From: Blastococcus fimeti
GTDB taxonomy: Bacteria > Actinomycetota > Actinomycetes > Mycobacteriales > Geodermatophilaceae
Length of the DNA stretch: 64,000 bases
Direction of reading: 5' to 3'
Assembly (NCBI GenBank): GCA_900102115.1
Contig: FNAW01000002.1
Coordinates: 828,470-892,469, forward strand
Notes under the pieces: generated by a model
What the model saw: the letters and a program-made list of their open reading frames with translations, nothing else
Told to the model about the DNA's origin: nothing
The model's database searches: none
Translations under genes and position numbers: made by a program
Shown: positions 45,479-54,114 of the stretch, piece by piece
Numbering within the stretch: the stretch's first letter is position 1
How the letters are laid out: every line of letters begins with the position of its first letter

Positions 45479-45494
45479 TCGAACGGCTGTTCGA
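45479..45494. promoter_or_regulatory. LexA (SOS) box, perfect TCGAAC-N4-GTTCGA
   Basis: A perfect match to the actinobacterial SOS box, 38 bp upstream of the LysM gene start. It probably controls the LysM gene, possibly with the second box at 45561. Confidence 0.92.
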
Positions 45495-45560
45495 ATCGAA
45501 CGTCTGTGCGATGTCTACCGGACGGCTACGACAGAAGCGACCCCGACGCGAGGACTTTCT

Positions 45561-45576
45561 TCGAACACCTGTTTGA
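45561..45576. promoter_or_regulatory. LexA (SOS) box with one mismatch
   Basis: TCGAAC-N4-GTTTGA, one change from consensus, 76 bp upstream of the lexA GTG. It fits lexA autoregulation. Confidence 0.85.
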
Positions 45577-45651
45577 AAGCCGAGGCGATCGGCGCTACGG
45601 TTCTCCCGACGCAACCAGCACGGCTGCACCGGCAGCCCGCGAGGAGGAGAC

Positions 45652-46419
45652 GTGGCGGAGACCAGCGGGACGTCGGGCGGCCGGCGCACGCGCAGCGCGG
45701 CGGCCGATCCGGACGGCGACGGCGGCACCGCGACGGTGCGGGCCTTCCCCGACCGCGGTGCCGACGGTGACGGGCTGACCCAGCGGCAGCGCCGCGTGCT
45801 GGAGGTCATCCGCGACTCCATCGACCGCCGCGGCTACCCGCCCTCGGTGCGCGAGATCGGCGAGGCCGTGGGCCTCTCCTCGGCCTCCTCGGTGGCCCAC
45901 CAGCTCTCGGTGCTGCAGAAGAAGGGCTGGCTGCGGCGCGATCCCAACCGCCCGCGCGCCCTCGACGTCCGCCTGCCGGGCGACACGTCCCGCCCCACGG
46001 CACCGCTTCCGGAGCAGGTCGCCGGCACCGACGAGCCGCTGGCCGCCCCCACGTACGTGCCCCTGGTCGGCCGGATCGCCGCCGGTGGCCCGGTGCTCGC
46101 CGAGCAGGCGGTGGAGGACGTCTTCCCCCTCCCGCGCGAGCTGGTCGGCGAGGGCACGCTGTTCATGCTGAAGGTGGCCGGTGACTCGATGGTCGACGCC
46201 GCGATCTGCGACGGCGACTGGGTGGTCGTCCGCCAGCAGCCGACGGCGGAGAACGGCGAGATCGTGGCCGCGATGATCGACGGCGAGGCGACCGTCAAGA
46301 CCTACAAGCGGCGGGACGGTCACGTCTGGCTGCTGCCGCACAACCCGGCGTACGAGCCGATCCCGGGCGATGACGCCACGGTTCTCGGCCGGGTCGTCTC
46401 GGTGCTGCGGAGGCTCTGA
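45652..46419 (+). CDS. lexA: SOS repressor LexA
   Basis: A 255-residue repressor-protease; the GTG at 45652 follows GAGGAGGAG. After a disordered N-terminal ~40 residues comes a winged helix ([21 protein letters not shown]). The autocleavage site is Ala144-Gly145 (GRIAAGGPV) and the catalytic dyad is Ser179 (GDSM) and Lys216 (ATVKTYKR), spaced 37 apart as in E. coli LexA. RecA-stimulated cleavage derepresses the SOS genes. Its own box and the LysM gene's box lie upstream. Confidence 0.97.
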   Translation: MAETSGTSGGRRTRSAAADPDGDGGTATVRAFPDRGADGDGLTQRQRRVLEVIRDSIDRRGYPPSVREIGEAVGLSSASSVAHQLSVLQKKGWLRRDPNRPRALDVRLPGDTSRPTAPLPEQVAGTDEPLAAPTYVPLVGRIAAGGPVLAEQAVEDVFPLPRELVGEGTLFMLKVAGDSMVDAAICDGDWVVVRQQPTAENGEIVAAMIDGEATVKTYKRRDGHVWLLPHNPAYEPIPGDDATVLGRVVSVLRRL

Positions 46420-46429
46420 GCGACCCCGG

Positions 46430-46465
46430 GACCCGCGTCGGTGGCAGCGTCAGCCGGCGCGGGTC
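46430..46465. terminator. Weak hairpin at the lexA 3' end
   Basis: An 8-bp stem GACCCGCG/CGCGGGTC (46430-46437 with 46458-46465), whose right arm touches the stop codon of the convergent gene. Weak; reported as possible. Confidence 0.35.
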
Positions 46466-47534
46466 ACGGCTTGGACCGGCGGCGCACCACGCCGCCGATC
46501 CAGACGACGACCGTGGCCACGGCCGCGGCGATCAGCGCGGACGTCACCGCCGAGCGTCCTGAGCTGGTGAGCTCGGTCAGGGTGGGCACCGCGCCCTCCG
46601 AGGCCGGCGCTGCCGCGGACGCCGTCCCGGCCGGGATCGGCACCACGACGACGTCCCCCGGCACGCCCTCGCCGGCCACGACGAGCTGCACGTTGTCCGC
46701 CGTGAAGCTCACCGCCTCGCCCTGCGGCGAGTCGGGCAGCGGTACCCGCACCGGCGTGCCCGACAGGGCACCGGCGACATCGGAGCCGGCGAGCGGCCAC
46801 ACGTAGGCGTCGGTGTAGGTGCGCAGGGCCAACGCACGGCCGTCGCCGGCGACCGCTCCCCCGGTGATCAGCAACTGGCCCGCGCGGCCGACCGGTCCGC
46901 CGGGCGTGCCGGTCAGCGTCATGTTGACCGTCGCGACCCGCTCCATCGGCACGGTGGTGTCGACCGAGAGCGGGCCGGTGGGCCGGTACACACCGCTGGA
47001 CCCCAGGACGTCCTTGGTGACCAGGTAGGGCGTGCCGTCGGGGGCCAGCAGCAGCGCCTCCGAGTCGTGCGCGCCGTCGGGATAGGTGAGCCGGTGCACG
47101 CCCGCCGAGCCGTCCGGTCGCAACGCCAGGAGCGCGACGGTCGAGCGGATGGCGGTGTTGTCGCCGGCGTCGGCCAGCCACAGCGTGCCGTCGGCGCTCA
47201 GCCCGAGATCCTCAGGATCGTAGGGATCCACGGCCGCGCTGCGCGTCTCGAGGACTCGGCACCCGGCGTCCAGCACCGAGACGCTGAGCTGGTCGCCGCC
47301 GTCGTTCATCACGAGCATGCGCTCGCCGAGGTCGACCAGGCCCGAGATCTCGGCCAGTGCCGGGTCGGTGACCGTGCATCGCACCGACGGTGCTGCCGGC
47401 TCCTCGGCCGCGGCAGCTCCGACACCGGCGGCGGGCAGCCCGAGACCGAGGAGGACGACCACGCCGAGTCGGACCGCTCGCGTGGTGCGCCGTCCTCCGG
47501 AGCCGCTAGGCGGTCGGTCGGCCTGCTCGGGCAC
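46464..47534 (-). CDS. Membrane-anchored beta-propeller-like secreted protein
   Basis: About 356 residues from the GTG at 47534; an ATG at 47561 is an alternative. Both starts lie within the 3' end of the PAP2 gene. A Tat- or Sec-like signal region (RRTTRAVRLGVVVLLGLGLP...GAAAAEE) leads to a beta-rich domain with repeats such as LGLSADGTLWLADAGDN and ALLLAPDGTPYLVTKD. A C-terminal hydrophobic segment (SALIAAAVATVVVWIGGVV) and RRR tail follow, typical of a protein held on the outer face. No enzymatic motif recognised. Confidence 0.68.
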   Translation of the reverse strand: MPEQADRPPSGSGGRRTTRAVRLGVVVLLGLGLPAAGVGAAAAEEPAAPSVRCTVTDPALAEISGLVDLGERMLVMNDGGDQLSVSVLDAGCRVLETRSAAVDPYDPEDLGLSADGTLWLADAGDNTAIRSTVALLALRPDGSAGVHRLTYPDGAHDSEALLLAPDGTPYLVTKDVLGSSGVYRPTGPLSVDTTVPMERVATVNMTLTGTPGGPVGRAGQLLITGGAVAGDGRALALRTYTDAYVWPLAGSDVAGALSGTPVRVPLPDSPQGEAVSFTADNVQLVVAGEGVPGDVVVVPIPAGTASAAAPASEGAVPTLTELTSSGRSAVTSALIAAAVATVVVWIGGVVRRRSKP

Positions 47535-48228
47535 GAACCCAGCGTGACAGAACGATTGCATCGAGTGCGTGAACCACGCCCAGCAGCACGATGCCGACGG
47601 CCGCGCCCACGACGGCGTCGGTGATCCAGTGGAAGTCCAGCGAGATCATCGACAGCCCGGTCAGGACCGGGCCGACCACGCTCAGCCACCAGAAGAGCCG
47701 CTGGATGCGGGCCGGCAGCCCGTACTCCACGGCCTGCCAGCGGGCGACGCCCCACATGAGCACCGCGTTCGCGACGTGCCCCGACGGGAAGGAGGCGCCG
47801 TCGTCGTGGAAGAAGTAGCTCCCCGGATAGCCCGGGGCGGTCCGACCGGTGCCGTACTTCAGCGCGTAGACGACGCCGGTGAGCAGCGCGAGTGCGACCA
47901 CCACCCGGATCGCCGGCAGCACCGTGCGCCGCCGCCAGGCGAGATAGCCCACCAACCCGGCGAGCACGACCAGGATGGTCACCCGGCCGCCGAGCTGGGT
48001 CACCAGCCAGACCAGCGGGTACACCGCCGAGTCGGCCAGACCCCAGCCCCGCACGATCTCCGAGACGCGGACGTCGAGGCGCTCGGAGGCGCCGGAAGCG
48101 AGCAGGTCCGCGGTGACGAGCCCGCCGACGACGAGCGCGGCCAGCACGAGCCACCACGACGGCCGTCCCACCGGCGTCCCGGAGGTGCTCCCCCGGGGGC
48201 CGGCGTCGTGCACCACGCCGCTCGTCAC
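47506..48228 (-). CDS. PAP2-family membrane phosphatase
   Basis: A 240-residue protein with about six membrane segments. The three PAP2 phosphatase motifs are intact: KYGTGRTAP, PSGH (ASFPSGHVAN) and SLDFHWITD. It likely removes phosphate from undecaprenyl pyrophosphate, phosphatidic acid or a similar lipid on the outer leaflet. Its 3' end overlaps the start of the next gene on the same strand. Confidence 0.87.
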   Translation of the reverse strand: MTSGVVHDAGPRGSTSGTPVGRPSWWLVLAALVVGGLVTADLLASGASERLDVRVSEIVRGWGLADSAVYPLVWLVTQLGGRVTILVVLAGLVGYLAWRRRTVLPAIRVVVALALLTGVVYALKYGTGRTAPGYPGSYFFHDDGASFPSGHVANAVLMWGVARWQAVEYGLPARIQRLFWWLSVVGPVLTGLSMISLDFHWITDAVVGAAVGIVLLGVVHALDAIVLSRWVRARAGRPTA

Positions 48229-48291
48229 CGGCTCACCGTACCGGGCCGTGACCTCGTCGTGACCTGACCGAGCCGGACGGAGCGCCGCCGG

Positions 48292-49809
48292 TCAGGCCAC
48301 CGGTGCGGCGAACTCCTCGAGCGCCGAGGCCAGGGCCCCGTCGACCCGGGCGGTGAGCCGGGTGCCCGCGGCCTCGTGCGCCTCGGCGAGCACCTCGCCG
48401 TCCCGGTGGACACGGGCGACGAGGTCGCCGCGGTCGTAGGGCACCAGCACGTCGACGTCGACGTCGGGGTGCGGCAACCGGGCCGCGATGAGCTCCCGCA
48501 GGGTGTCCATGCCGGCACCGGTCCGCGCGGAGACCCACACCGCACCGGGCAGTGCCTGGCGGAGGGTGAGGATGGCCTCCTCGTCCATGGCGTCGACCTT
48601 GTTCACGACGATCACCTCGGGCACCGCAGAGGCGTCGATCTCGCGGAGCACGACGTGCACCGCGTTGATCTGGCCCAGCGGGTCCGGGTCGGCGCCGTCG
48701 ACGACGTGCAGCAGCAGGTCGGCGGCGGCGACCTCCTCCAGCGTCGAGCGGAACGCGTCGACCAACTGGTGGGGCAGGTGCCGGACGAACCCGACGGTGT
48801 CGGTGAGCGTGTACTCCCGGCCGTCGGGTCCCTCGGCCCGGCGCACGGTCGGGTCCAGGGTGGCGAACAGCGCGTTCTCGACCAGCACGCCGGCCCCGGT
48901 GAGCTGGTTGAGCAGGCTGGACTTGCCGGCGTTGGTGTAGCCGGCGATCGCCACGCTCGGGGTCGCGTTCCGGTCCCGGCTGCTGCGCTGCGTCGCACGG
49001 GCCGTCGCCATGCCGGCGATCTCGCGGCGGAGCTTGCTCACCCGCGCCCGGATCCGCCGGCGGTCGGTCTCGATCTTGGTCTCACCGGGGCCGCGGGTAC
49101 CGATGCCGCCACCGCCGGCGACCCGGCCACCGGCCTGCCGGGACAGCGACTCACCCCAGCCGCGCAGGCGCGGCAGCATGTACTGCATCTGCGCCAGCTC
49201 GACCTGGGCCTTGCCCTCCCGGCTGGTCGCGTGCTGGGCGAAGATGTCGAGGATCAGCGCCGTCCGGTCGACGACCTTGACCTTGAGCACCTTCTCCAGC
49301 TGGTTGAGCTGACCCGGGGTCAGCTCCCCGTCGCAGATCACGGTGTCGGCGCCGGTCGCGGCGACGATGTCGCGGATCTCGTTCGCCTTGCCCGAACCCA
49401 CGTAGGTGGCGGCGTCCGGCTTGTCGCGGCGCTGGCTCACGGCCTCCAGGACCTCGGAGCCGGCGGTCTCGGCCAGGGCGGCGAGCTCGGCCAGCGAGCG
49501 GTCGGCGTCGACCTGCGTCCCCTCGGTCCAGACCCCGACCAGCACCACGCGCTCGAGGCGCAGCTGCCGGTACTCGACCTCGGTGACGTCGGCCAGCTCG
49601 GTGCCGAGCCCGGCCACGCGGCGCAGCGCGCCTCGCGCCTCGAGGGCGTAGGAACCGGTGGTGTCGTCCTTCTCCTCCTCCCGCCGGGGGCCGGCGGGAG
49701 CAGTGGAGCGGGTCGGGGCAGCCGTCGGCTGCTCGACGGGGGTGTTCGCGGCGGTCGTCATCGTCTCCAGCGTGGCACGGTCTTCGGCAGGTAGCACCTG
49801 AGTTGTCAT
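48292..49809 (-). CDS. hflX: GTPase HflX
   Basis: About 505 residues from the ATG at 49809; an ATG at 49761 (MTTAANTP) is an alternative. The N-terminal HflX domain (RLERVVLVGVWTEGTQ, ATYVGSGKANEIRD) is followed by a Gly-rich linker and the G domain: G1 GYTNAGKSS, G3 DTVGF, G4 NKVD. HflX rescues stalled ribosomes and is ATP- and GTP-dependent. It lies near miaA and dapF, a common actinobacterial cluster. Confidence 0.95.
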   Translation of the reverse strand: MTTQVLPAEDRATLETMTTAANTPVEQPTAAPTRSTAPAGPRREEEKDDTTGSYALEARGALRRVAGLGTELADVTEVEYRQLRLERVVLVGVWTEGTQVDADRSLAELAALAETAGSEVLEAVSQRRDKPDAATYVGSGKANEIRDIVAATGADTVICDGELTPGQLNQLEKVLKVKVVDRTALILDIFAQHATSREGKAQVELAQMQYMLPRLRGWGESLSRQAGGRVAGGGGIGTRGPGETKIETDRRRIRARVSKLRREIAGMATARATQRSSRDRNATPSVAIAGYTNAGKSSLLNQLTGAGVLVENALFATLDPTVRRAEGPDGREYTLTDTVGFVRHLPHQLVDAFRSTLEEVAAADLLLHVVDGADPDPLGQINAVHVVLREIDASAVPEVIVVNKVDAMDEEAILTLRQALPGAVWVSARTGAGMDTLRELIAARLPHPDVDVDVLVPYDRGDLVARVHRDGEVLAEAHEAAGTRLTARVDGALASALEEFAAPVA

Positions 49810-49858
49810 CACCCGGTACAACACACCACCCGAGCGAGTCCATCCCGGGAGCGCACGG

Positions 49859-51241
49859 TCATCCCGCCAGATAGCGCTCCGTCTGCTGTGCGGTGGCGAC
49901 CAGCGCCGCCTCGCTCGGGATGGCGCCGATCTGCACGTCCTGGGCCGGGAGCGCGGTCGCGAGGAGCCAGTCGACGGCGACCCGCACCCGGTTCGACGCC
50001 GACGGCAGGGCGTACAGGTGGTAGCCACGGGCCACCGCCTTGGCCAGCGGCCCGCGCAGCCTGATGCCCAGCGGCTTGGCGACGGCGTCCCATCCACCCA
50101 GGTCCGCGACGAGCCCCAGGTCGCGGTGCCGGTAGGGGCGGGCCTGCCCGTGGCCGAGGTCGGCGGCGACGTTGCGCCCCAGGGCGTGCCCGTGCCGCTG
50201 CGCGTGCTGGGCGGTCGGCGGGGTGACCGGCGTCGTGCCGTCGTCCCCGCCCTTCGCGGCGCGCTGGTCGGCGACGACCAGGTCGGGCACCGCCGCCGCG
50301 TCCCCGGCGGCGTACACCCCGGGCACACCGGGCACGCGCAGGTAGGGATCGACGACCAGGCGTCCGCGCTGCAGCTCGCTGCCGACCCGGGTCACCAGGG
50401 GGCTGGCCGTCACGCCGGCGCCCCAGATCAAGGTGCGGCTGGGCACGGTGGTGCCGTCGGTCAGGTCGATCTCGGTGTCGCGGGCCTCCTTGACCGTGAC
50501 ACCGAGCCGGACGTCGACGCCGCGGCGGCGCAGCGCGGAGAGCGCTACGTCGCCCAGCTGTGGGCCGAGCTCGGGGAGGACCGTCGGTGCGAGGTCGATG
50601 AGGACGAACCGGACGTCGGACGGGTCGACCCGCTCCCAGCGCGACGACACGGCGGTGAGCTGGTGCTGCAGCTGGGCGACGATCTCGGTGCCGGTGTAGC
50701 CGGCCCCGACCGCGACGACGGTGAGCCGCTGCTCCTTCTCCGCCCGCCCCTCCGGGGTGTCGGGCAGGACGTCGGCGCGGTCCATCTGGGTGAGCAGGTG
50801 ATCGCGCAGGTAGCGGGCCTCCACCAGCGTCTTCACCCCGTGCGCCCGCTCGGCCACCCCGGGGATGTCGAACTGCCGCGTGACCGAGCCGGGAACGAGG
50901 ACCAGCCGGTCCCAGTCCAGCTGGGTGGTGCGCGAGACGGTCCCACCGTCCTCGAGCAGGTCCACCCGGAGCGTGCGCCCGGGGACGTCCAGACCGGTGG
51001 CGCGGCCGAGCACCAGGCGGGTGCGCGGCAGCCGCTGGCGCAGCGAGACGGCGATGTGCCGCGGTTCGAGCAGGCCGGCGGTGACGTCGGGCAGCAGCGG
51101 GCTGTAGAGCAGGTAGTCGGTCGGGTTGACCAGCACGAGCTCGGCGGCGTCGGGCGGCAGGCGCTTCTCGAGGGCACGCAGGGCGTGGAAGCCGGCGAAG
51201 CCGCCGCCGACGACCACCACCCGTGGGGGTCGACTCGTCAT
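49859..51241 (-). CDS. Type II NADH dehydrogenase-like FAD oxidoreductase
   Basis: A 460-residue flavoprotein; the ATG at 51241 is chosen as the start right before the FAD motif PRVVVVGGGFAGF. The NADH-binding motif is VGAGYTGTEI, and the second FAD motif is VYAAGDAAA. Family features match NDH-2 (Ndh): LVNPTDYLLYSPLLPDVTAG and the C-terminal membrane-associating region LRGPLAKAVARGYHLYALP. It should transfer electrons from NADH to menaquinone without proton pumping. A small gene is divergent from it. Confidence 0.82.
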   Translation of the reverse strand: MTSRPPRVVVVGGGFAGFHALRALEKRLPPDAAELVLVNPTDYLLYSPLLPDVTAGLLEPRHIAVSLRQRLPRTRLVLGRATGLDVPGRTLRVDLLEDGGTVSRTTQLDWDRLVLVPGSVTRQFDIPGVAERAHGVKTLVEARYLRDHLLTQMDRADVLPDTPEGRAEKEQRLTVVAVGAGYTGTEIVAQLQHQLTAVSSRWERVDPSDVRFVLIDLAPTVLPELGPQLGDVALSALRRRGVDVRLGVTVKEARDTEIDLTDGTTVPSRTLIWGAGVTASPLVTRVGSELQRGRLVVDPYLRVPGVPGVYAAGDAAAVPDLVVADQRAAKGGDDGTTPVTPPTAQHAQRHGHALGRNVAADLGHGQARPYRHRDLGLVADLGGWDAVAKPLGIRLRGPLAKAVARGYHLYALPSASNRVRVAVDWLLATALPAQDVQIGAIPSEAALVATAQQTERYLAG

Positions 51242-51345
51242 CGTCCGATCATGGTCGCCCTCGACGCCCCCCACCACCCGCGAGTGCGCCCCGCCGCTGC
51301 CGGGTAGCGGGTGCCGGTCGGACATCGCCGTCACGAGGAGCAGTC

Positions 51346-51555
51346 ATGAGCGGGAGCGGATCGAGCAGCCTGGGGTCGAACAGCGAGCTGGAGGACCCGG
51401 GCCGGGACCCGAAGGGCATCGGCGGGCCGCCGCGCAACCCGATGGGCGGTGGCCCCGACCAGGACAGCGGGCGGGGCGAGCCCAAGGGCAGCCCCGGCAC
51501 CGAGGGCATGTCGATGATGCCGGAGTCGCCCACCGACGACGACGACCGCGTCTGA
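51346..51555 (+). CDS. Small disordered hypothetical protein (69 aa)
   Basis: A 69-residue protein, GAGGAG upstream of the ATG, rich in Gly, Ser, Pro and Asp with a GGPPRNPMGGGPDQDSG core. Likely disordered; no domain known. It is divergent from the NDH-2-like gene and convergent with dapF (4-bp gap). Confidence 0.6.
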   Translation: MSGSGSSSLGSNSELEDPGRDPKGIGGPPRNPMGGGPDQDSGRGEPKGSPGTEGMSMMPESPTDDDDRV

Positions 51556-51559
51556 GCCG

Positions 51560-52432
51560 TCAGGCCCCGAGCCACTCCTGGCACAGCACGCCGGCCGACA
51601 CCAGCACCGCCGGGCCGGTGAGCACCGTCGTCCGGGGGTCGACCTGCACCGACAGGCGGCCCCCGGGGACGTCGACGACGACCGTCCCCTCGGTCCGGCC
51701 GGCTTCGGCCAGGGCCGCGTACGCCGCCGCGCACGCGCCGGTGCCGCAGGAGCGGGTCTCCCCCACGCCGCGCTCGAAGACCCGGAGCCGGATGTGGGCG
51801 CCCGGTTCGATCACGTTGACCAGCTCGACGTTGACGCCCTCGGGGAAGAGTTCGGCGTCGAACCGCGGCGCCCGGCTCAGGTCGAGGATGTCGACGTCGA
51901 CGTCGGTGAGCGCCGCCAGGTGCGGGTTGCCCATCGAGACCGCCCGCCCGGAGAACGTGCGCCCGTCGAGCTCGGCCGAGCCATGCCCGAACTCGGCGGC
52001 CGGGCCCATGTCGACCCAGTAGGCGCCGTCGGCCGTTGCCCCCACCCGGCGCGGACCGCCCCGGGTGCCCACCAGCACGCCGTCGGTGCAGGCCGACCGG
52101 TCGAGCAGCCCCTCCGCGATGAGCGCGTGGAGGAACAGCCGGATGCCGTTGCCGCACATCTCCGCGTAGGAGCCGTCGGCGTTGCGGTGGTCCATGAACC
52201 ACTCGCAGGCGGCGAGCTCCGGCCCCAGGACGTCGGCGGCGTCGGGCACGTGCGCGCTGCGCACCAGCCGGAGGACGCCGTCGCCCCCGAGACCGGCGCG
52301 GCGGTCGCACAGCCGGCGCACCATGGCGCCGTCCAGCCGGTCGCCGGCCCATCCGGAGCCGTCGGGGTCGGGCAGCACGACGAAGTCGTTCTCGGTCCCG
52401 TGCCCGATCAGCACGCGGGGGGTGGCGGTCAC
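51560..52432 (-). CDS. dapF: Diaminopimelate epimerase
   Basis: A 290-residue enzyme; the GTG at 52432 overlaps the miaA stop (GTGA). The two catalytic cysteines are in AEMCGNGIR and TRSCGTGA, on the two symmetric halves. It converts L,L- to meso-diaminopimelate for lysine and peptidoglycan synthesis. Gene order miaA-dapF is conserved in actinobacteria. Confidence 0.96.
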   Translation of the reverse strand: MTATPRVLIGHGTENDFVVLPDPDGSGWAGDRLDGAMVRRLCDRRAGLGGDGVLRLVRSAHVPDAADVLGPELAACEWFMDHRNADGSYAEMCGNGIRLFLHALIAEGLLDRSACTDGVLVGTRGGPRRVGATADGAYWVDMGPAAEFGHGSAELDGRTFSGRAVSMGNPHLAALTDVDVDILDLSRAPRFDAELFPEGVNVELVNVIEPGAHIRLRVFERGVGETRSCGTGACAAAYAALAEAGRTEGTVVVDVPGGRLSVQVDPRTTVLTGPAVLVSAGVLCQEWLGA

Positions 52433-53352
52433 GGGCCGATCGTACGGTCGGCGATCACCGCGGCCGCGGCGTCGAGCAGGTCGGGCCGGCCGGCATCGAG
52501 CCAGGTCGTGGAGGCGTCGCGGCGGAACCACGAGCGCTGCCGGCGGACGAACCGGCGGGTGGTGACCACCGTCCGCTCCCTCGCCTCGTCCTCGGTCAGC
52601 GTGCCGTCGAACTGGGCGAGCACCTGCGCGTACCCCAGCGCGCGGGACGCCGTCGGCCCCTCGCGCAGACCGTCCGCGGCCAGCGCCGCCACCTCGTCCA
52701 CGAGACCCGACGCCCACATCCGGTCCACCCGCAGGGCGACGCGCGCATCCAGCTCCGCGGCATCCCGGTCCAGCCCGAGCACCACCGCCGGGTAGTGCGG
52801 CGCCGGTTCCGGCATCGTCGCGCGGAACGGGCCACCGGTGATCTCGACGACCTCCAGCGCCCGGACGATCCGCCGCCCGTTCCCGGGCAGCACCGCCTGC
52901 GCCGCGGCCGGGTCGACCGCGGCCAGCCGGGCGTGCAGCACCGCCGGGCCCGCCTCGGCCAGCTCGGCCTCCAGCCGTGCCCGCACGGCGGCGTCGGTGC
53001 CCGGGAAGTCGAGCTCGTCGAGGACCGCCCGCACGTACAGCCCTGATCCACCGACCAGCAGGGGGACGACGCCGGCGGCGCGGAGCCGGTCGATCTCGGC
53101 CCGCGCGCGCTCCCGGTACTCGGCCACCGACGCCGGTTCGCGCACGTGCCACAGGTCGAGCAGGTGGTGCGGCACGCCACCGCGCTCGGCCTCGTCCGGC
53201 TTGGCGGTGCCGATGTCCATGCCGCGGTACAGCTGCATCGAGTCGGCGTTCACCACCTCGCCGCCCAGCCGGCGGGCGAGCTCGACGGCGAGCGCGGTCT
53301 TGCCCGTCGCGGTGGGGCCGACCACCGCGATCACCGGCGGTGGGGCGTTCAC
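52429..53352 (-). CDS. miaA: tRNA dimethylallyltransferase MiaA
   Basis: A 307-residue P-loop enzyme: Walker A GPTATGKT at about residues 13-20, followed by the family motif VNADSMQLYRGMDIGTAKP, VGGSGLY, and the tRNA-interacting RRQRSWFRRD. It adds a dimethylallyl group to A37 of UNN-reading tRNAs. It overlaps the LigB-like gene upstream and dapF downstream by 4 bp. MiaB, which thiolates the product, is nearby at 56611. Confidence 0.97.
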   Translation of the reverse strand: MNAPPPVIAVVGPTATGKTALAVELARRLGGEVVNADSMQLYRGMDIGTAKPDEAERGGVPHHLLDLWHVREPASVAEYRERARAEIDRLRAAGVVPLLVGGSGLYVRAVLDELDFPGTDAAVRARLEAELAEAGPAVLHARLAAVDPAAAQAVLPGNGRRIVRALEVVEITGGPFRATMPEPAPHYPAVVLGLDRDAAELDARVALRVDRMWASGLVDEVAALAADGLREGPTASRALGYAQVLAQFDGTLTEDEARERTVVTTRRFVRRQRSWFRRDASTTWLDAGRPDLLDAAAAVIADRTIGP

Positions 53353-54074
53353 CGCGCCGCCCAGTCGGCGACGAGGTAGCCGACCCCGAACGGGGCGGAG
53401 GCGGCGTGCAGGTGCGCGACGACCGACCGGTCGGCCAGCGCCGAGCCGACGGCCCGCCAGACGGGGACGCCGGCGGCCATCAGCCGCTGCCCCTCCCCCT
53501 CGTCCAGCCCGGCGAGCGCGGCCGCGTCCCCGGCTCCGAGCGCCGTGGCGACGGCGTCGTCGAACGGCTCGGCAGCCGGGTCGAGGTGGCCGGGTGCCTT
53601 GACGCTGCGCCGGGCCGACCCGTCGCCCATCGCCAGCACCCCGACGGCTCCGGGGAGGGACCGCACCAGCCCCGGCAGGTCGTCGGGGCCGACGCCCACG
53701 CGCGTCCCGGCGTAGCCGGCCTGGTCGAGCAGCCACGTGCCCAGCAGGTGCGGCAGCGGCAGCCGGCGGCCGCCGGGCCGCACCCGGCCGGTGAACGGCA
53801 GCTCGAGGTCGACGCCGATCCCGCGCAGATCCCCGGCGTCCCCGTCGCCGAACCGCACGCCGGCCGGCGCACCGGCACCGACGACGACCACCACCGCCGG
53901 CGTGACAGCGAGCATCGCGGCCACCGCGTCGGCGCAGGCCCGGCGCAGCGTCGCGGTGTCGGTCTCGGGCCGCCCCTCGACCGCCGGCACGAGCAGCGGC
54001 GGAGCGGGGCAGAAGGCGACGGTGACCCCGAAGGGGGCGAACGAGGCCGGCGGCCTCCGGGGATCGGCACTCAC
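53349..54074 (-). CDS. LigB/class III extradiol-dioxygenase-fold protein
   Basis: A 241-residue protein like mycobacterial Rv2728c and related to the class III extradiol dioxygenase B fold (VTVAFCPAPPLLVPAVEG start, VVVVVGAGAP, VLAMGDGSARRSV). Metal-ligand histidines are not clearly conserved, so enzymatic activity is doubtful. Overlaps miaA by 4 bp. Function unknown despite its conserved place between miaA/dapF and miaB. Confidence 0.75.
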   Translation of the reverse strand: MSADPRRPPASFAPFGVTVAFCPAPPLLVPAVEGRPETDTATLRRACADAVAAMLAVTPAVVVVVGAGAPAGVRFGDGDAGDLRGIGVDLELPFTGRVRPGGRRLPLPHLLGTWLLDQAGYAGTRVGVGPDDLPGLVRSLPGAVGVLAMGDGSARRSVKAPGHLDPAAEPFDDAVATALGAGDAAALAGLDEGEGQRLMAAGVPVWRAVGSALADRSVVAHLHAASAPFGVGYLVADWAAR

Positions 54075-54114
54075 ATCCAGCAGTGTCGCCGATGCGACGT
54101 GGGACACTGCCGGA

